Positions 22,635 to 34,012 of a stretch of 64,000 nucleotides of DNA are shown in pieces (position 1 is the first letter of the stretch; every line of letters starts with the position of its first letter). The notes under the pieces are model-generated. The model made no database searches. It had not been told where the DNA came from and worked only from the letters and a program-made list of their open reading frames with translations. The stretch lies in contig NC_134171.1 in assembly GCF_964188355.1 (NCBI RefSeq), positions 68,704,303 to 68,768,302 on the forward strand, written 5' to 3'. Both the position numbers and the translations under genes were made by a program. The DNA is from Buteo buteo (lineage: Eukaryota; Chordata; Aves; Accipitriformes; Accipitridae).

Positions 22635-25600
22635 GTCTAGGGAGAGGTGGAAGAGGGAGAGAAAATTCAAAAGGGAAAGCCTTAAAGGGTAGTTCAATAT
22701 GCTAAAAGAGAAAGAGAAATTCTATTTCTTTAAGCTGAGAGACAGACTTATGGAAATAAAGGGGGTTTTTTAATTATCAGAGATTTTCCTGTCCTTGCAC
22801 AGACACCAGGCTGCTAATCAGGGGCTTTCACAGCAGTTAATTCCACTTTGAGTAGGATTAGCTTTAATATTTAAATAAATAATCTCCATGGCTTTGCAGT
22901 TTTGGGAAACTGGAGTCTGGGGAGGAGAAAACTGGTAATAATGGGGAAAAAAAAATGAAACCTTCATCCTCCACCAGATCTGGAAGATAAACAGCAAAGC
23001 TGGGACAATATCTCAAAGGTCTTCCACAGCCCTGGAGGAAATTTCAGAGGAACTGGTCAGCCAGTTGCAGTAAGTGTAAGTTCAGTTTATTCTTGGAGGA
23101 GAGAAGACATTCACGAGTATCTCTAGTCTACTAAGTCTTTCCAGGGAGAATTCTTGTTCATAGTGAAGAAGCAGACTCCACAGTATTTATGAAACCATAG
23201 ATAAATATTGTTTTGACTTACACAAAATTGTCTTTGGTGTAGATTGATTTTTTTTTTTTTGGCAAATTTACACAGTACTACAAAAATGCTACATTTTTTA
23301 AAAGATGTTAGCCAGTTTTTATATTTCAACAAATTATTTACTGTCAATTTAAATATTTTTATGAAAAATCACTTAAAGATTATTTGGCTTTTGTTTCCTT
23401 CCTGTATAATATAACTTTGCACTTCTGTGTGTTTTGAACTTCTACAGACCATCATAACAATGTTATCAGTACATCGTGGTCAGAAGTAGAAGTATTGCTG
23501 CACCGTTGCCTTTTATAGTATACCAATATTTTATGTAATATCCTTTTTCAAACTCATGAGAAAGATTTTTAAACCAGTTTGGAATTAGAAAGGATAACCC
23601 ATTTCCTTGATTAATGGCAGCGTACATATAACAACAGGCTTTGAGAAGGAAATAACTTATGGTAGCAATTTAAGGGGATGGCAAGATTTTGCAATAGGAA
23701 TCACATCTTAGAGATATTTTTTAGAACAACCCTGTTAAATTAAAATAAAACATAAGCTATCGCAAGAAGGGAACAAAAAGAGTTAGGTCAAGAGAAGAGA
23801 CCAAGGCATATACTTACTCAGGGGTCATCCATCGTTAACTGCAAGATCATTGTTTTGTGAACGCTCCAAGGTGGCACCAGCGCAAGCATTGGTGCAGCCT
23901 TGCAGTGCCTTTGGGGGGGAGTCACTGCAGATTAACCCCCCTCAAACCCGCTCCTCGCTGCGTGGCCCCACACGTCAGTGGGCAGAGGGGACAGGCACAT
24001 GTGGTAAGGGGTACGGGTGAGGGCAAAGGCAGTCCTGCTTCTTCCACCAGCTTTGCCAGATTTTGCCTGGTGGGCAAAGCAGCGACCTAATATGCATTCT
24101 TAGGACAAAGGGTAAGATTTTCAGGTTTTGGCTGTCTGCTTCAAACAAAACTAAGAAAATTCAGAGTGCTCCAAGCTTCTTAGCTCTCCAGGGTTGCAGA
24201 TCCTGGGAGAGTCATCCTAGAGGGAAAAATTCTCATTTTTACTGAAATGTCCCTTGCAAGTACTCTGGGTAAGGAACCACAGAGCTGATGTCAGCTACAT
24301 TTAGATTGGCTCTAAGGCCTTTTGGCATTGCTAGAATGAGGAAAAAAAGAAAGAAAAAGAAAAAAACAGATGCCCATGAGCTGACTTCTAGGTTGAAATT
24401 TGTTGCATATGTTCAAAAAATACAAGCGACATTTGCTCCCATGTATTACAGGCGGCAGTAACAGAAATTTGACATGTCAAATAGAGCACATGCCACTTAA
24501 TCTATCCAGCTTGAGATCTGGAACACAGTGTGTTACAAAGACCTGGGAAAAAAAAGAAACATCAAATATATGTGAAATGCTATGGGAAAAAGTGTAAATT
24601 CTGGTTTTCAGCCCCCAGCTTCACGATTCTTCCTTTCTGATGTAAATAGCTTCCAACAGAAAGATTTGGGAGTGCAAATTTGTATGAAATGTTGGCAATT
24701 CAAAAAATAAAATGTTGAGAGAAATGACATAGTTTGTTTCCTTCAAAATTTCTAAAGTTCTTATTTTTTTATGAAGCATCAGGAGAGATTTCGTAACAGG
24801 TCAGAATTAAAGCTCCCTGAAAAGTTATGTATTATCTTTCTCCTCAGTCCTTCAACAGGTCAATGTGTGGCAAAAGTCTAAACAACCCTCTGTATTAATA
24901 AAAAAATTGAAACAGTAATTCAAAGAGTTAACAACCACTGCAAATACATTTACTGCACTTCATTATAAAGTTAAAGTAAATGGAGCATTTAAAAAGAAAT
25001 AACAGATGCCATCATCCTGGATGGATAATTAACAGCAGACTCTTTAACACTTATATTTAAATGGGACAGAAACATTTCAAAAAGATTTTTTTTCTGTTGC
25101 AAAACATTCAAATGTAAAAAAAAGACCATTCTCCTCCAACAACCTCCTAAGGGAAATGAACTTTTGAACAAAACTGAAAGAACACTTCAGCAGTCCAGGT
25201 TTCCACATTTCTTGAGAGGGGCGTAGGCAGCGTGTCGAGTTCTTGCATGCAGAAAAACGGTGAAGGTGATACCTAACCCACTACCATTCCTTTTGGGCAA
25301 AGAGTTTATCCTCCTCAGCCTTGCAAACCCCTGGAGCCCAGCTTTCCTGCCTCTGGTGGGCTTTCCAAGGCAGCTCTGGCTCGCCTGCACCAAAACGGGT
25401 GCTGATGCAGAGCCAAGAGTGTGCTGTCCTCTTCTGCACCATCAGCTTAGGTGGAGCTGCATGGCCGCACCATACTTTAGCAGGTGCTTGGCAAAAATAA
25501 TAACACTTTTTTCCATATGCATTTTTCTTCCACCTTCACTTGAGCAACTCTGCTTTTTTTCCACCTCCCTGGTTTTGCAGAGATGCACAAAGCCAAGGTT

Positions 25601-27477
25601 TACTCAAACCTATTCATCACAAAACTACACCTAGTTTGCCGTCACTTGGCACCTTTTTTGGCTGCAACAGTAGAAAAACTGGCTCACGCTGACAGACAGG
25701 TTAGAACCCTCCTCTGTTTTCTAGAGGTGATCTCTCAAGGTAAGGTTTAACACATTGTTCAGAGAGTCTGTGGGAACAAAGCTGCTTTTACCATTCTCTG
25801 TACCATTTCAAGGCATTGGATAACACCTTTCGCTCCAATCTTAAGGAATACAAAAGCCTTTGAAAAGAGTGAAGCCGTCAGCTGCCAGGTTGTAAAACTC
25901 ACTCCAAGTTACCTGCTCTGAATGTTGCGGTTGGTGTGTAATACGTGGCTGTCCAGAGGCTGGGTATACACCTGCTAAGGGTGGATGGTCATCCAGGCAG
26001 GACATTTTACTTTCACCCTGGGCCGCTTCAGCACATGGCACAGTTCAACCATCAGCTGCCCCAATATATCGTTTCAGGCTCTGAGTGCACATTGCTTATA
26101 AAACACAGCCTTTCAGAGAAACACAGGTTTCTCACTTTCCTTTTCTGTTTACCAGGCTGTATGTGTACAGATTATCTTCTGAATTGAGACACACAGATGC
26201 TCTCCTTATTAATGTGAGAAAATAATAGTGCCAAGGGGCATTATAGATCTGTTCATTCAGTAGGGGAAAAAAAAAAGTTGCGCAATATGATGAAGTCAGA
26301 CAAATACCGGGAAATTAAGGACAACCGACCCCCCCCAACTATTTACTTGTCAAAGTGATTCTAAGTTTGAATATGTGGTCTGCATATGTAGTCTCCGTAT
26401 AAGCAGGTGCAAATTAATAATTGAGCCTTTTGACAGTCCTAGCACTAGTAACTTAAGATACAGCAATAGCAAAGTGTGTAGCGTGTTCCTAGCTTGGTAA
26501 AAAAACTCCAAACAATAGAACAAAACAGGCTCTATCTCGTAATCAGGAACAACTGCGTTTGCCTGTGCCTACATAGAAAACAAACCTCCAGCTCGAAGTG
26601 TGCAGAGGGTAACTGATGAATATGAACATCCAAGAACGATTATGACAGGAAGTTTACATAATGGTAACAGTATCTGTCATACTTTGCGATTCTCCCACAT
26701 GTGATATCTAATGTCTGACAGTGACTCATGGGCCACGGCTCTCATGTGGCTGCTCAGTTAGGTATGACTGAAAGACAAACCCAGAATCATGTAAATGGCA
26801 TGCACGTGTGCCCCGATGCTGACAGATAAGTGGGCGTTTATTGGTGCTGGTGTTAGACACCTGTATGCATCATCAATATTTAGAGGAAGGCACATGGGCA
26901 CTAAATTGCGCCTTTTATATAACCGTGATTTTGAGATGTCTGGGAAGAGAAGTGATACTCAGAGTCACAGTCCCCCCCTCCGGATAAGTCGATAAGTTAG
27001 CATTTCTGTCTCATTTTAATTTTCCCAAACTTCTATGTGTATGAAATTGCTATAGGCAACTGCCCAATGCCTTTGCATCTGCTAGAGCTGTTAAGTAGCT
27101 GATGAGGTCTTTTTCACAAGATCTGGCTTTTATTTAATTAATTATTTAGGGTTTTTTTTAACAATTTCTGAAGATATAGAATCTGTTCCAGCAATATGGC
27201 GAGTGCAAATGCTCCTATTGGAGACTTGCTGATATCCAAGAGGATGTCTTAGTCCTGCTCATAAAATTATCTTTTGAGTATAAAGGTGTAAATAAGTATG
27301 TATATACCTATGTAGAGAAGGGATATTAAGGTACATAAGTTTCCAGTATCTGAGATTAGTCTATGGCTCCCATGAGAGACATTTATTTTAATGGAAATTG
27401 CTAAAGGACAGTCAAGCTCTTCATGATATTAGTATTGAATATCAATATCTTCAATGATACATTGAGAAGGTAATGGG

Positions 27478-27530
27478 CTATATTCAGTCCTTAGTGCCTG
27501 GTAAAACTACCATTGAATTTGGAAACTGTT
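27478..27530. repeat. possible ancient amniote repeat fragment
   Basis: TATTCAGTCCTTAGTGCCTG then GTAAAACTACCATTGAATTT recalls an old amniote repeat phrase 'ggtaaaactcccattgaattcaa'. One arm only, strongly diverged. Confidence 0.25.
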
Positions 27531-27721
27531 GACTGCATACAATTATGATTATATACTTCAGCTAACTTGAAAAAAACAGGTAAAAAAAAACCTTTTTTTT
27601 TTCTTTAGTTAGTTGGATTGTTTTAATACTATTCACAGAACTTTCATGACTGAATGGCTTCCCAAGAATCCTACAAATTGGTAGTTTATAGATAATGTTT
27701 CACATACATTTTCTTGCACAG

Positions 27722-27827
27722 GTTTAAGTTCCCTGAAATGCAGCCTGACTTCACAGATTCCTTCCTTGTAAACTTATTTGTGAAGGGAGGATCTCCGAAG
27801 TTCGACAGCTGTCTGCTGCGGATGAAA
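27722..27827 (+). other. exon-like segment (weak candidate)
   Basis: A pyrimidine-rich acceptor (ACATTTTCTTGCACAG, ending 27721) precedes 106 bp that stay open in one frame and end at AAA|GTGAGG, an acceptable donor. The frame gives FKFPEMQPDFTDSFLVNLFV and about 15 more residues, of balanced composition. Three CpGs cluster at 27795-27821 in an otherwise AT-rich area, which can mark constraint. I recognise no protein family, the reading frame has no ATG of its own, and such acceptor-ORF-donor sets arise by chance in long introns. Confidence 0.18.
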
Positions 27828-30800
27828 GTGAGGCAAAGGACTGTAAAACAAATAAAAAAGGGAGGGGCAAGATCAAAGTACCTCATTAAGAGCAGTACGT
27901 TATAGCCTTGTCCAACCTCTGCCTGCAGAGATTGTATGCAAGTCTGTCCCTAATTAGCTGATAGCTTGTTTCTGCAGCACCAGGGAGCAGGGAGGAGGAG
28001 AGGCTGAGGGCAGGAATGACACAGGTGCTAAGATCACCTGGGCTTCCCCACGTGAGCTGTATTCTGAGCCATCCTCGCAACGGTTCAGTAAAGGGGGGCC
28101 AGCACCCTTGCTTGGCTTTTGAGCAAGTTGTGAGGCTGTTGGAGATTTTCTTTAGCAGCCAAGTTGCATTTCCACCTGAGTGCTCCTGGAAACGTACAGC
28201 AGATATTTATCTTAACAGAGGCTCCTAATTGTATTTGACTGTGTAGGCACACATGCTTACACCTCTTCTGACAACTGCACATCAAGGAAAAGACCTTGGA
28301 GGAGAGACTTCTGTATCTAGATCCTTTCCCACCCTCATCTGTGACTGAGCAAGGGTGGCTGAACTCTGCCCTTGCCCTCACGTGTTGGCTACCTCTTGCT
28401 GATGTCAGTCTGTTCCCCAGAAGAGATGCTAGCCACATGGAGAACTTTCCAGGACAAAAATCCTCACCTGGGTGTGAAGGTATGGTCTGCCTTTCCTTCT
28501 TCACATTGTCAGAGCTGGGAGGACTTTGGACCCATCCTTCCCACCTGACAACTGTTTTTCGGCTCTGAACAGGAGCCAGAAACTCTTCTGAGCTGACAAC
28601 TCCTCTGGGGCCAGTTTCACACCCACTTCTTGTGAGCGCTCCTCCAGGCTGGTACGGACTCCTCCAGGCTGTCACGTGCCTGGTGGAGCCCTTAGGAAGG
28701 AGGACGCATCCCCAGGATTTGAACCAGCTTTCCAGCCGTGTGGCAAGACTGGTCTAAGGAGTTCGGGGTGGCAGAGGCAAGTTGGGATTTGCTCCTCTGT
28801 TGAAAAGAAGTAATCGGGAGTGAAAGCAACTGGTTCTCCATTTTGCTGTGTGAGCTAGCTGCTGTCCTGCCTCCTGCCAGGCCACCTTGGCTGCTCTGCT
28901 GCCTGTTGAAATCCTCAGGCATTGCTACGACGTATGCAATTTGGTTGAGATTAAAGGGAAGTTCAGCAGTAAGTAACCCTTGCCTTGACCTGCTTTTCCC
29001 TACCTGTGTGGCAGTGTCAGCGGTGGCTCTGAAGGGACACTTTGGCTACTGACACAGCAACTGCCTGGCCAGGAATACTTGCAGCTTGAAAAGGGTTTTC
29101 AAAGCCAAATGACCCTGTTGCACAGTTTACGTGGGACACGTTTGGCGCAGTAAGTAGTGATCTTGCTGCCCTATGCTGGCCTGACCAGGTGTAGCCCCCA
29201 TGGTCTCCTCTCAGAGCTGCTCTGCCAAGAAACAGGAAGCACGAGGGTGATGTGGAGGCCTGGATGCCAATCGTCATGAGCGGCAACCTTCTGGGTCTTT
29301 CTCGGTATTTTGGATTTGACCAGAGGGCCAGGATAAAAGTTGTGTAGGAATACTTCTAAAACATCAAGAGATTTAAGACAGGGCAAACTCAGCAATCAGG
29401 TCCAGGGTTCAGAAGCTGCTTGCAGTAGAGGTAGCTCTTTAGGAAAGCCCCTGTTCCTGTCTTATGTCTAGGGAAATGTCCTTGCTGGTCCACCTCAGAT
29501 GCCAAGCAGGAGGAGAGCCTGCTGCAGCGTTTGGCATCACAGCACGGCACCGTCATGAAGCTACAGCTGAAACCGAGTCAAACACCTGAGTGTCCACTCA
29601 TGGCCTGTGTTCCTCACCTCCCACACCGCAGGTAGGCACAAGCCTGCCTCAAATCCTCCCTGAAACATAACATTCACATGGTCTAGCTGAGAAGAAAAGG
29701 AAAGACAATTTTACAGCCATGACCACCACAGCTGCTCGCTGCCACTGCCACGACCCAGAAGGACACCTCCAGAGCCCCATCCCAGAGGCACCCCGCTGGG
29801 GTCACCCCAGACCTCACAGGCATAAGTCCAAGCGGATTGCAAATGAGGAATTTAGAGGCCTAGAAACAGGAGGTGGATTGCCTTAGGACCTGGCTGCTGA
29901 TTAGGTGATTAAGCAGCCTTGGCTGTTTGACACACATGTAAGAGACGCATCTAGGCTTCTCCGTAAGTTTGAATATCGGGGTGCTGCTCTCCTGCAGATG
30001 TAAGCTCGACGTGTATTTAGACATCTAGCCTAGGGCCGGCGGTGACTACGGAAGCGGAAGAAGTCATGAAGGTAAATTTCTGCCAAACACCTGGATGACT
30101 AAGCAGCCTTAGACGCCTAAATTGATAAGATTAATCATATCCTTGATGCTTCCTAGACGTGTTGGTTGCACCTGCCAATGGCTCCTCATCAGAGACACAG
30201 CAGGTATGCCCTTCAGAGATGTAGGCAGGGGCTGTCTTTTCATTTTTACATGCTACCTAAAACATTGGTAACCAAATCACTAGCGGTCCCTTGCAGACTA
30301 TAGTGTTATATAAACAACTACTAATAACAATAGTTCAAATATTTATCAAGCTATAAAAGGCTCCTCGCCACACCCGTGAGAGCATGATCTGATTCCATTG
30401 GAGTGAGATCTCACTTCTTAGCAATCACACCCTTGGCAGGTTTGCTCTGCCATGGCAGCTGTTCACCTGACCTGCCTGCCCAATGAAGACCATTATATCT
30501 CTGCAGCATTGACTCAAGGAAGTTCACGGTTGATTCTTTTTTTTTTTTTTTTTTTTTTAAATTACTTACTAATTACCTACTAATAGCCTTACAAAAAGCT
30601 CCACTGGTTCTTCTCCAGCCAGACAGGTCAGTTTGTAATGCAACTCGCAAGAATTGGTTCTTCCATCAAAAATGGGAAAAACCTAAAGCGGCTCAGTTGT
30701 GGTCTCTGCAGCAAAGAATTTACAAAGAGGTTGAACTCCACTTTTAGGGAACAGATCTATATTGAGGATGTTTGTGAATGCACCCTCTCTCGCTCATTCT

Positions 30801-33540
30801 CTTTCTTTTTTTCCTTGCCTGTCCCCTCTCAATCCAACTCCTCCTAGGAAGCAGGGATGGCTCTGGGGCCATCTTCACATCCTGGTGGAGGCTGTAGCGC
30901 AAGGTGGCACTGGAGTATTTTTATACCTTTTAGGTGACTACTGGTTTCCTTCCTATCAAACTAGGATTTTTCCCATAGGGAATACAAACAAATTAGTGTA
31001 CCATATAAATAATTACCTTTATGTAAATGCATGCGATAAGATAAATGGAATCTGAAATGATTAACTAACCTTCCATTTAACAACATTTCTGACATTTGAT
31101 TCAAGGAATGAAGTCCAACCAGCTTTCCCCTGCCTTTTACTGTGGAATAGCAAGGATGTGTAGTGGTCATTAAAGCAACTCAGTCATGCTTTGATCTTCT
31201 TCCTCACATAGGCTGAAAATATGAAAAATGAGGGGGGGGAAATTAAGGAAGCAAACCAGTCAGCCAATTTTTGATGTCCAACCAGAGTCAGCTACCACTA
31301 GGGGAGGAGCACCTTCTTCTCCATGGCTTGTCTTCATCAGTTTCATTTGATCTGTGCTTCAAGTTAGGTTCAGGCTGACTTGGAGCCTTGAGCCCCAGCA
31401 CCACCCAACCAGTGCAGCATTGCACGGCGGCCAGCTGGGAAGCTGGTGATCCAGCAGCATTTTCCCAGGGTTGGTCCCAATGTTATTGAAGCTGCCTGTC
31501 AGCAGCTCCATGCAAACATGGCTGTTCTGGTTCAAGGTCAGGAGCTAGATCGTTCAGTGTTCGTCTGGGGATTTTTGCACCACACCTTCCTGCCCAGTGT
31601 AGACATGTCCCAGGTCTATCATCATTTTCATCTGCCAAGCATTCAGACAAAATAATTAACTTAGCTTTGCTGGCACACATTCTTTACTCTAAATTATTTG
31701 TATCAAAGAGCATTATTTCAACAAAATCTTTATATTTAAATCATGAAAAATAAACATGAGAAGACTTAACAGTAACAACACTGATTAAAAATGTAGAAAA
31801 ACTTGACTGTGTTTTCTGGCACAGACAGATAATTAAGAGGATTTTTAAGGGTTTTCTCTGTAACAGGTAGAGATTTAGTGGTATTTTGTGTTAATCACCT
31901 CTAGGCTGCAGAGACAGCAGCACTGCACAGTGCAAAATAAATGACCAGAAGGCTTAATGTTTTTTGTGTTTTTATTTAAAGTGATTTCATATTACAAGCT
32001 CATGCCAAAAGGTTCATTTACTTCTGAGTTTCTGGCTCTGAGGACTGTTATCCACGCTGTAAATGTATGACTGTTTGTCCACATAGTTATTGGAGTGCCT
32101 ATGAATAGTTTGCAGGTGCCATTCAAGCTTCTCTCTTTTTCAGTCCCCAAAAATACTTTTGACAGCTATTGATCGGTCCATTGTAACTGCCTACAATGCT
32201 GTATCTGCTGTGATTATTACTGTGATTCATGAAAAAAATGTCTCTTATCAGGCTAGGAATATCTTTTGCATAAGAGCATACCTGCTGTAGGAGTGTTATA
32301 CAACACCTCTTGTGATCAGTGGAGTCTTACCAGTCACTTCCCTATACTGTGAATGAAGTCCTAAATTGCTCATGTAAGCTCTTTTATATCCTAGGTTTTT
32401 CTGAAGGAATCATTCTCGTTATATTACCCAGCTCTTCTTTATCCAGCCAGAGTTCCAGCCACCTTTTTAATTCTGGGCATTACGTTCTTACGCCAAGACT
32501 TGCCTTCATGCGTCTTGCCATACGTCTCTTCTGTTGCAAAATTCCCAAAGGGCAGCCGCAGACACCTTTGGGTCAGACTCACAAGGTGACATTAGCTGCA
32601 GCCATCCTCAATGAATTCAGGTGTTGTCTGAGGCTGTTGCAGCTACAAAGTCTCCTCTACACATGCAAAACATGTGCTGAGTGCTTGGGGACCCCAAGAG
32701 TCCAGACAGCTGGATGTGTCACAGCCTAACTGCACCCCTCAGTAGCCCCCTTTTCTCTGAAAGGCAGCAAGAAACTGTGGTTCATCCTTCTGCTTTCAAG
32801 AGTGGTAGGAAAGGGGACACCAAAAGTTTCGGGGAGCTGAGAAGGGAGAGGGCCTGTGGGTTACAGGTTAATTACTTCAGGTCCTGCTGCTTGATGCCCT
32901 GCTTGTTGTGCCAGCTTTCCATAAACAAACTTTGGGAATCCTTGTTCTAATAGTATCTTTCCATCTTCTTAATGGTTATGTTTTTTCACTCCATATGGCC
33001 ACTTCATCTGCATTAAGCCTCCTCACTTATAACAAAAAATCCTTCTGTCGTTTCTGTGTTTAGCCAGGTCTGTTGCTCAGATGGTGCAACCACTGAATGG
33101 TTAAGCTGAGGCTGTGTAAAATGTTGTTTCTCTAGCTATAGGCAAGGGCAGAAATAAATATCTTTAGTACCATATCTATTTAACGGAAAATCTAACTAGA
33201 CCTCCAAATCTGTGCGCTTTGTCGCATATGTTAGCAACAGATCCTCTATGAATTGATTTGTAATAGCCATTCCTACCACCACCTCCTCCTCCCCAGAAGC
33301 CTGACTGCTCTTGATTATATCCTGATTGTGTCCAAGGAAAATTGTCTGGATTGAGCGAGGCTGCAAGAGAAATTGGATGTTCTTCTACCACTGTAACACT
33401 TTGGCTGCGCTGGACCTAAGGTCCCATGTTTCCAATACTAGCTGACAAGGAATGTACGGCAAACAGATAAGAGCAGAGGAGCAGAGTGAACTTATGATGG
33501 TACTTTCCCATGCAATCTCCTCTGCTCCAGGTATCTCTGC
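27828..33540. other. gene-free stretch
   Basis: No gene is supported. The 196-codon ORF at 28085-28675 (-) has no domain and overlaps other frames. At 29850-30130 is a CpG-bearing patch with recurrent CTAGGC/TAGACGCCTA-like words (see findings). A poly(T) tract is at 30537-30558. The rest is unique-looking. Confidence 0.4.
30537..30558. repeat. poly(T) tract, 22 bp
   Basis: Twenty-two consecutive T after GATTC, followed by AAATTACTTAC. The longest homopolymer in the window. No element body was recognised on the minus strand. Confidence 0.9.
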
Positions 33541-33582
33541 ACATTCTAAGCCATATATAATGTTCTTGCACATGGTAGGTCT

Positions 33583-34010
33583 TTCTTCCATTAATTTGTC
33601 AAATCACTTCTTGAGCGCATTGAAAGCTTTAGCGTCAGCAGCATCCTATGACAAGCATATTTCAGCTGTATTTTGCATGACAAAGTACTTCCTCTTGTTT
33701 CTTTTGAACTTGCTGGATGACAGTCTTATCTGGCCTACCCTAATTCTTATCATATGCATAACAATGGCCAATTGTTCCTGATTCACTTTCTCCATTGTCA
33801 CTACTAATTCCACAGATCTCTACTGTATTTTTCTTCAGGTCTTACTCTACTGAGTTACTTCTTACAGGACCTCTCCCATGCTTTCTTTTGATCACTGTTG
33901 TTCTCTGTTTCTCTTCTAGTTCTGCTTTACCTTTTTTGAGAGAAGGATCAGAACTGCATATGGTAGCAAGATCATGAATTTAGACAGTGACAAAAAGACA
34001 TTTCGCTTCG
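33583..34010 (-). mobile_element. old CR1-type LINE fragment
   Basis: Read on the plus strand, a chain of phrases matches the complement of amniote CR1-type LINEs in the right order. TCCATTAATTTGTC at 33587 is followed by CTTCTTGAGCGCATTGAAAG, then CATCCTATGACAAGCATATTTC, then AAGTACTTCCTCTTGTTTC with TTTTGAACTTGCTGG. After these come ATTCACTTTCTCC, GTTGTTCTCTG, CTTTTTTGAGAGAAGGATC with AGAACTGCATATGG, and ATGAATTTAGACAGTG near 33974. Order and spacing agree over about 420 bp, so chance is unlikely. The element is strongly diverged and its frame is broken, as expected for an old insertion. Both ends are approximate. No promoter or intact reverse transcriptase remains. Confidence 0.72.
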
Positions 34011-34012
34011 CT

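Larger units (their letters stand above)
20694..27710. other. gene-free stretch with poly(T) tracts and a possible conserved block
   Basis: No gene is supported. Poly(T) tracts are at 21512-21531 and 22614-22633. The segment 22780-22900 holds TTAATTATCAG, GCTAATC, GTTAATTCC and GGATTAGCTTTAAT, a dense set of homeodomain-type sites resembling a conserved enhancer. A modest GC-rich patch lies at 23860-24060 and another at 25220-25470, both with overlapping domain-free ORFs. Confidence 0.4.

Noticed and set aside
28085..28675. 196-codon ORF on the minus strand
   Set aside because: No recognisable family, several overlapping frames, and composition typical of chance translation.
30638..30847. 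CGLC-like cysteine pair in a short ORF, suggestive of a zinc finger
   Set aside because: Only one Cys pair, no following His pair at the right spacing, and no other zinc-finger features.
31380..31620. Possible old repeat ending in CCCAGTGTAGACATGTCCC
   Set aside because: The end recalls a reptile repeat phrase ('gtgtagacatggcc'), but nothing else in the 240 bp agrees and no inverted partner end was found.
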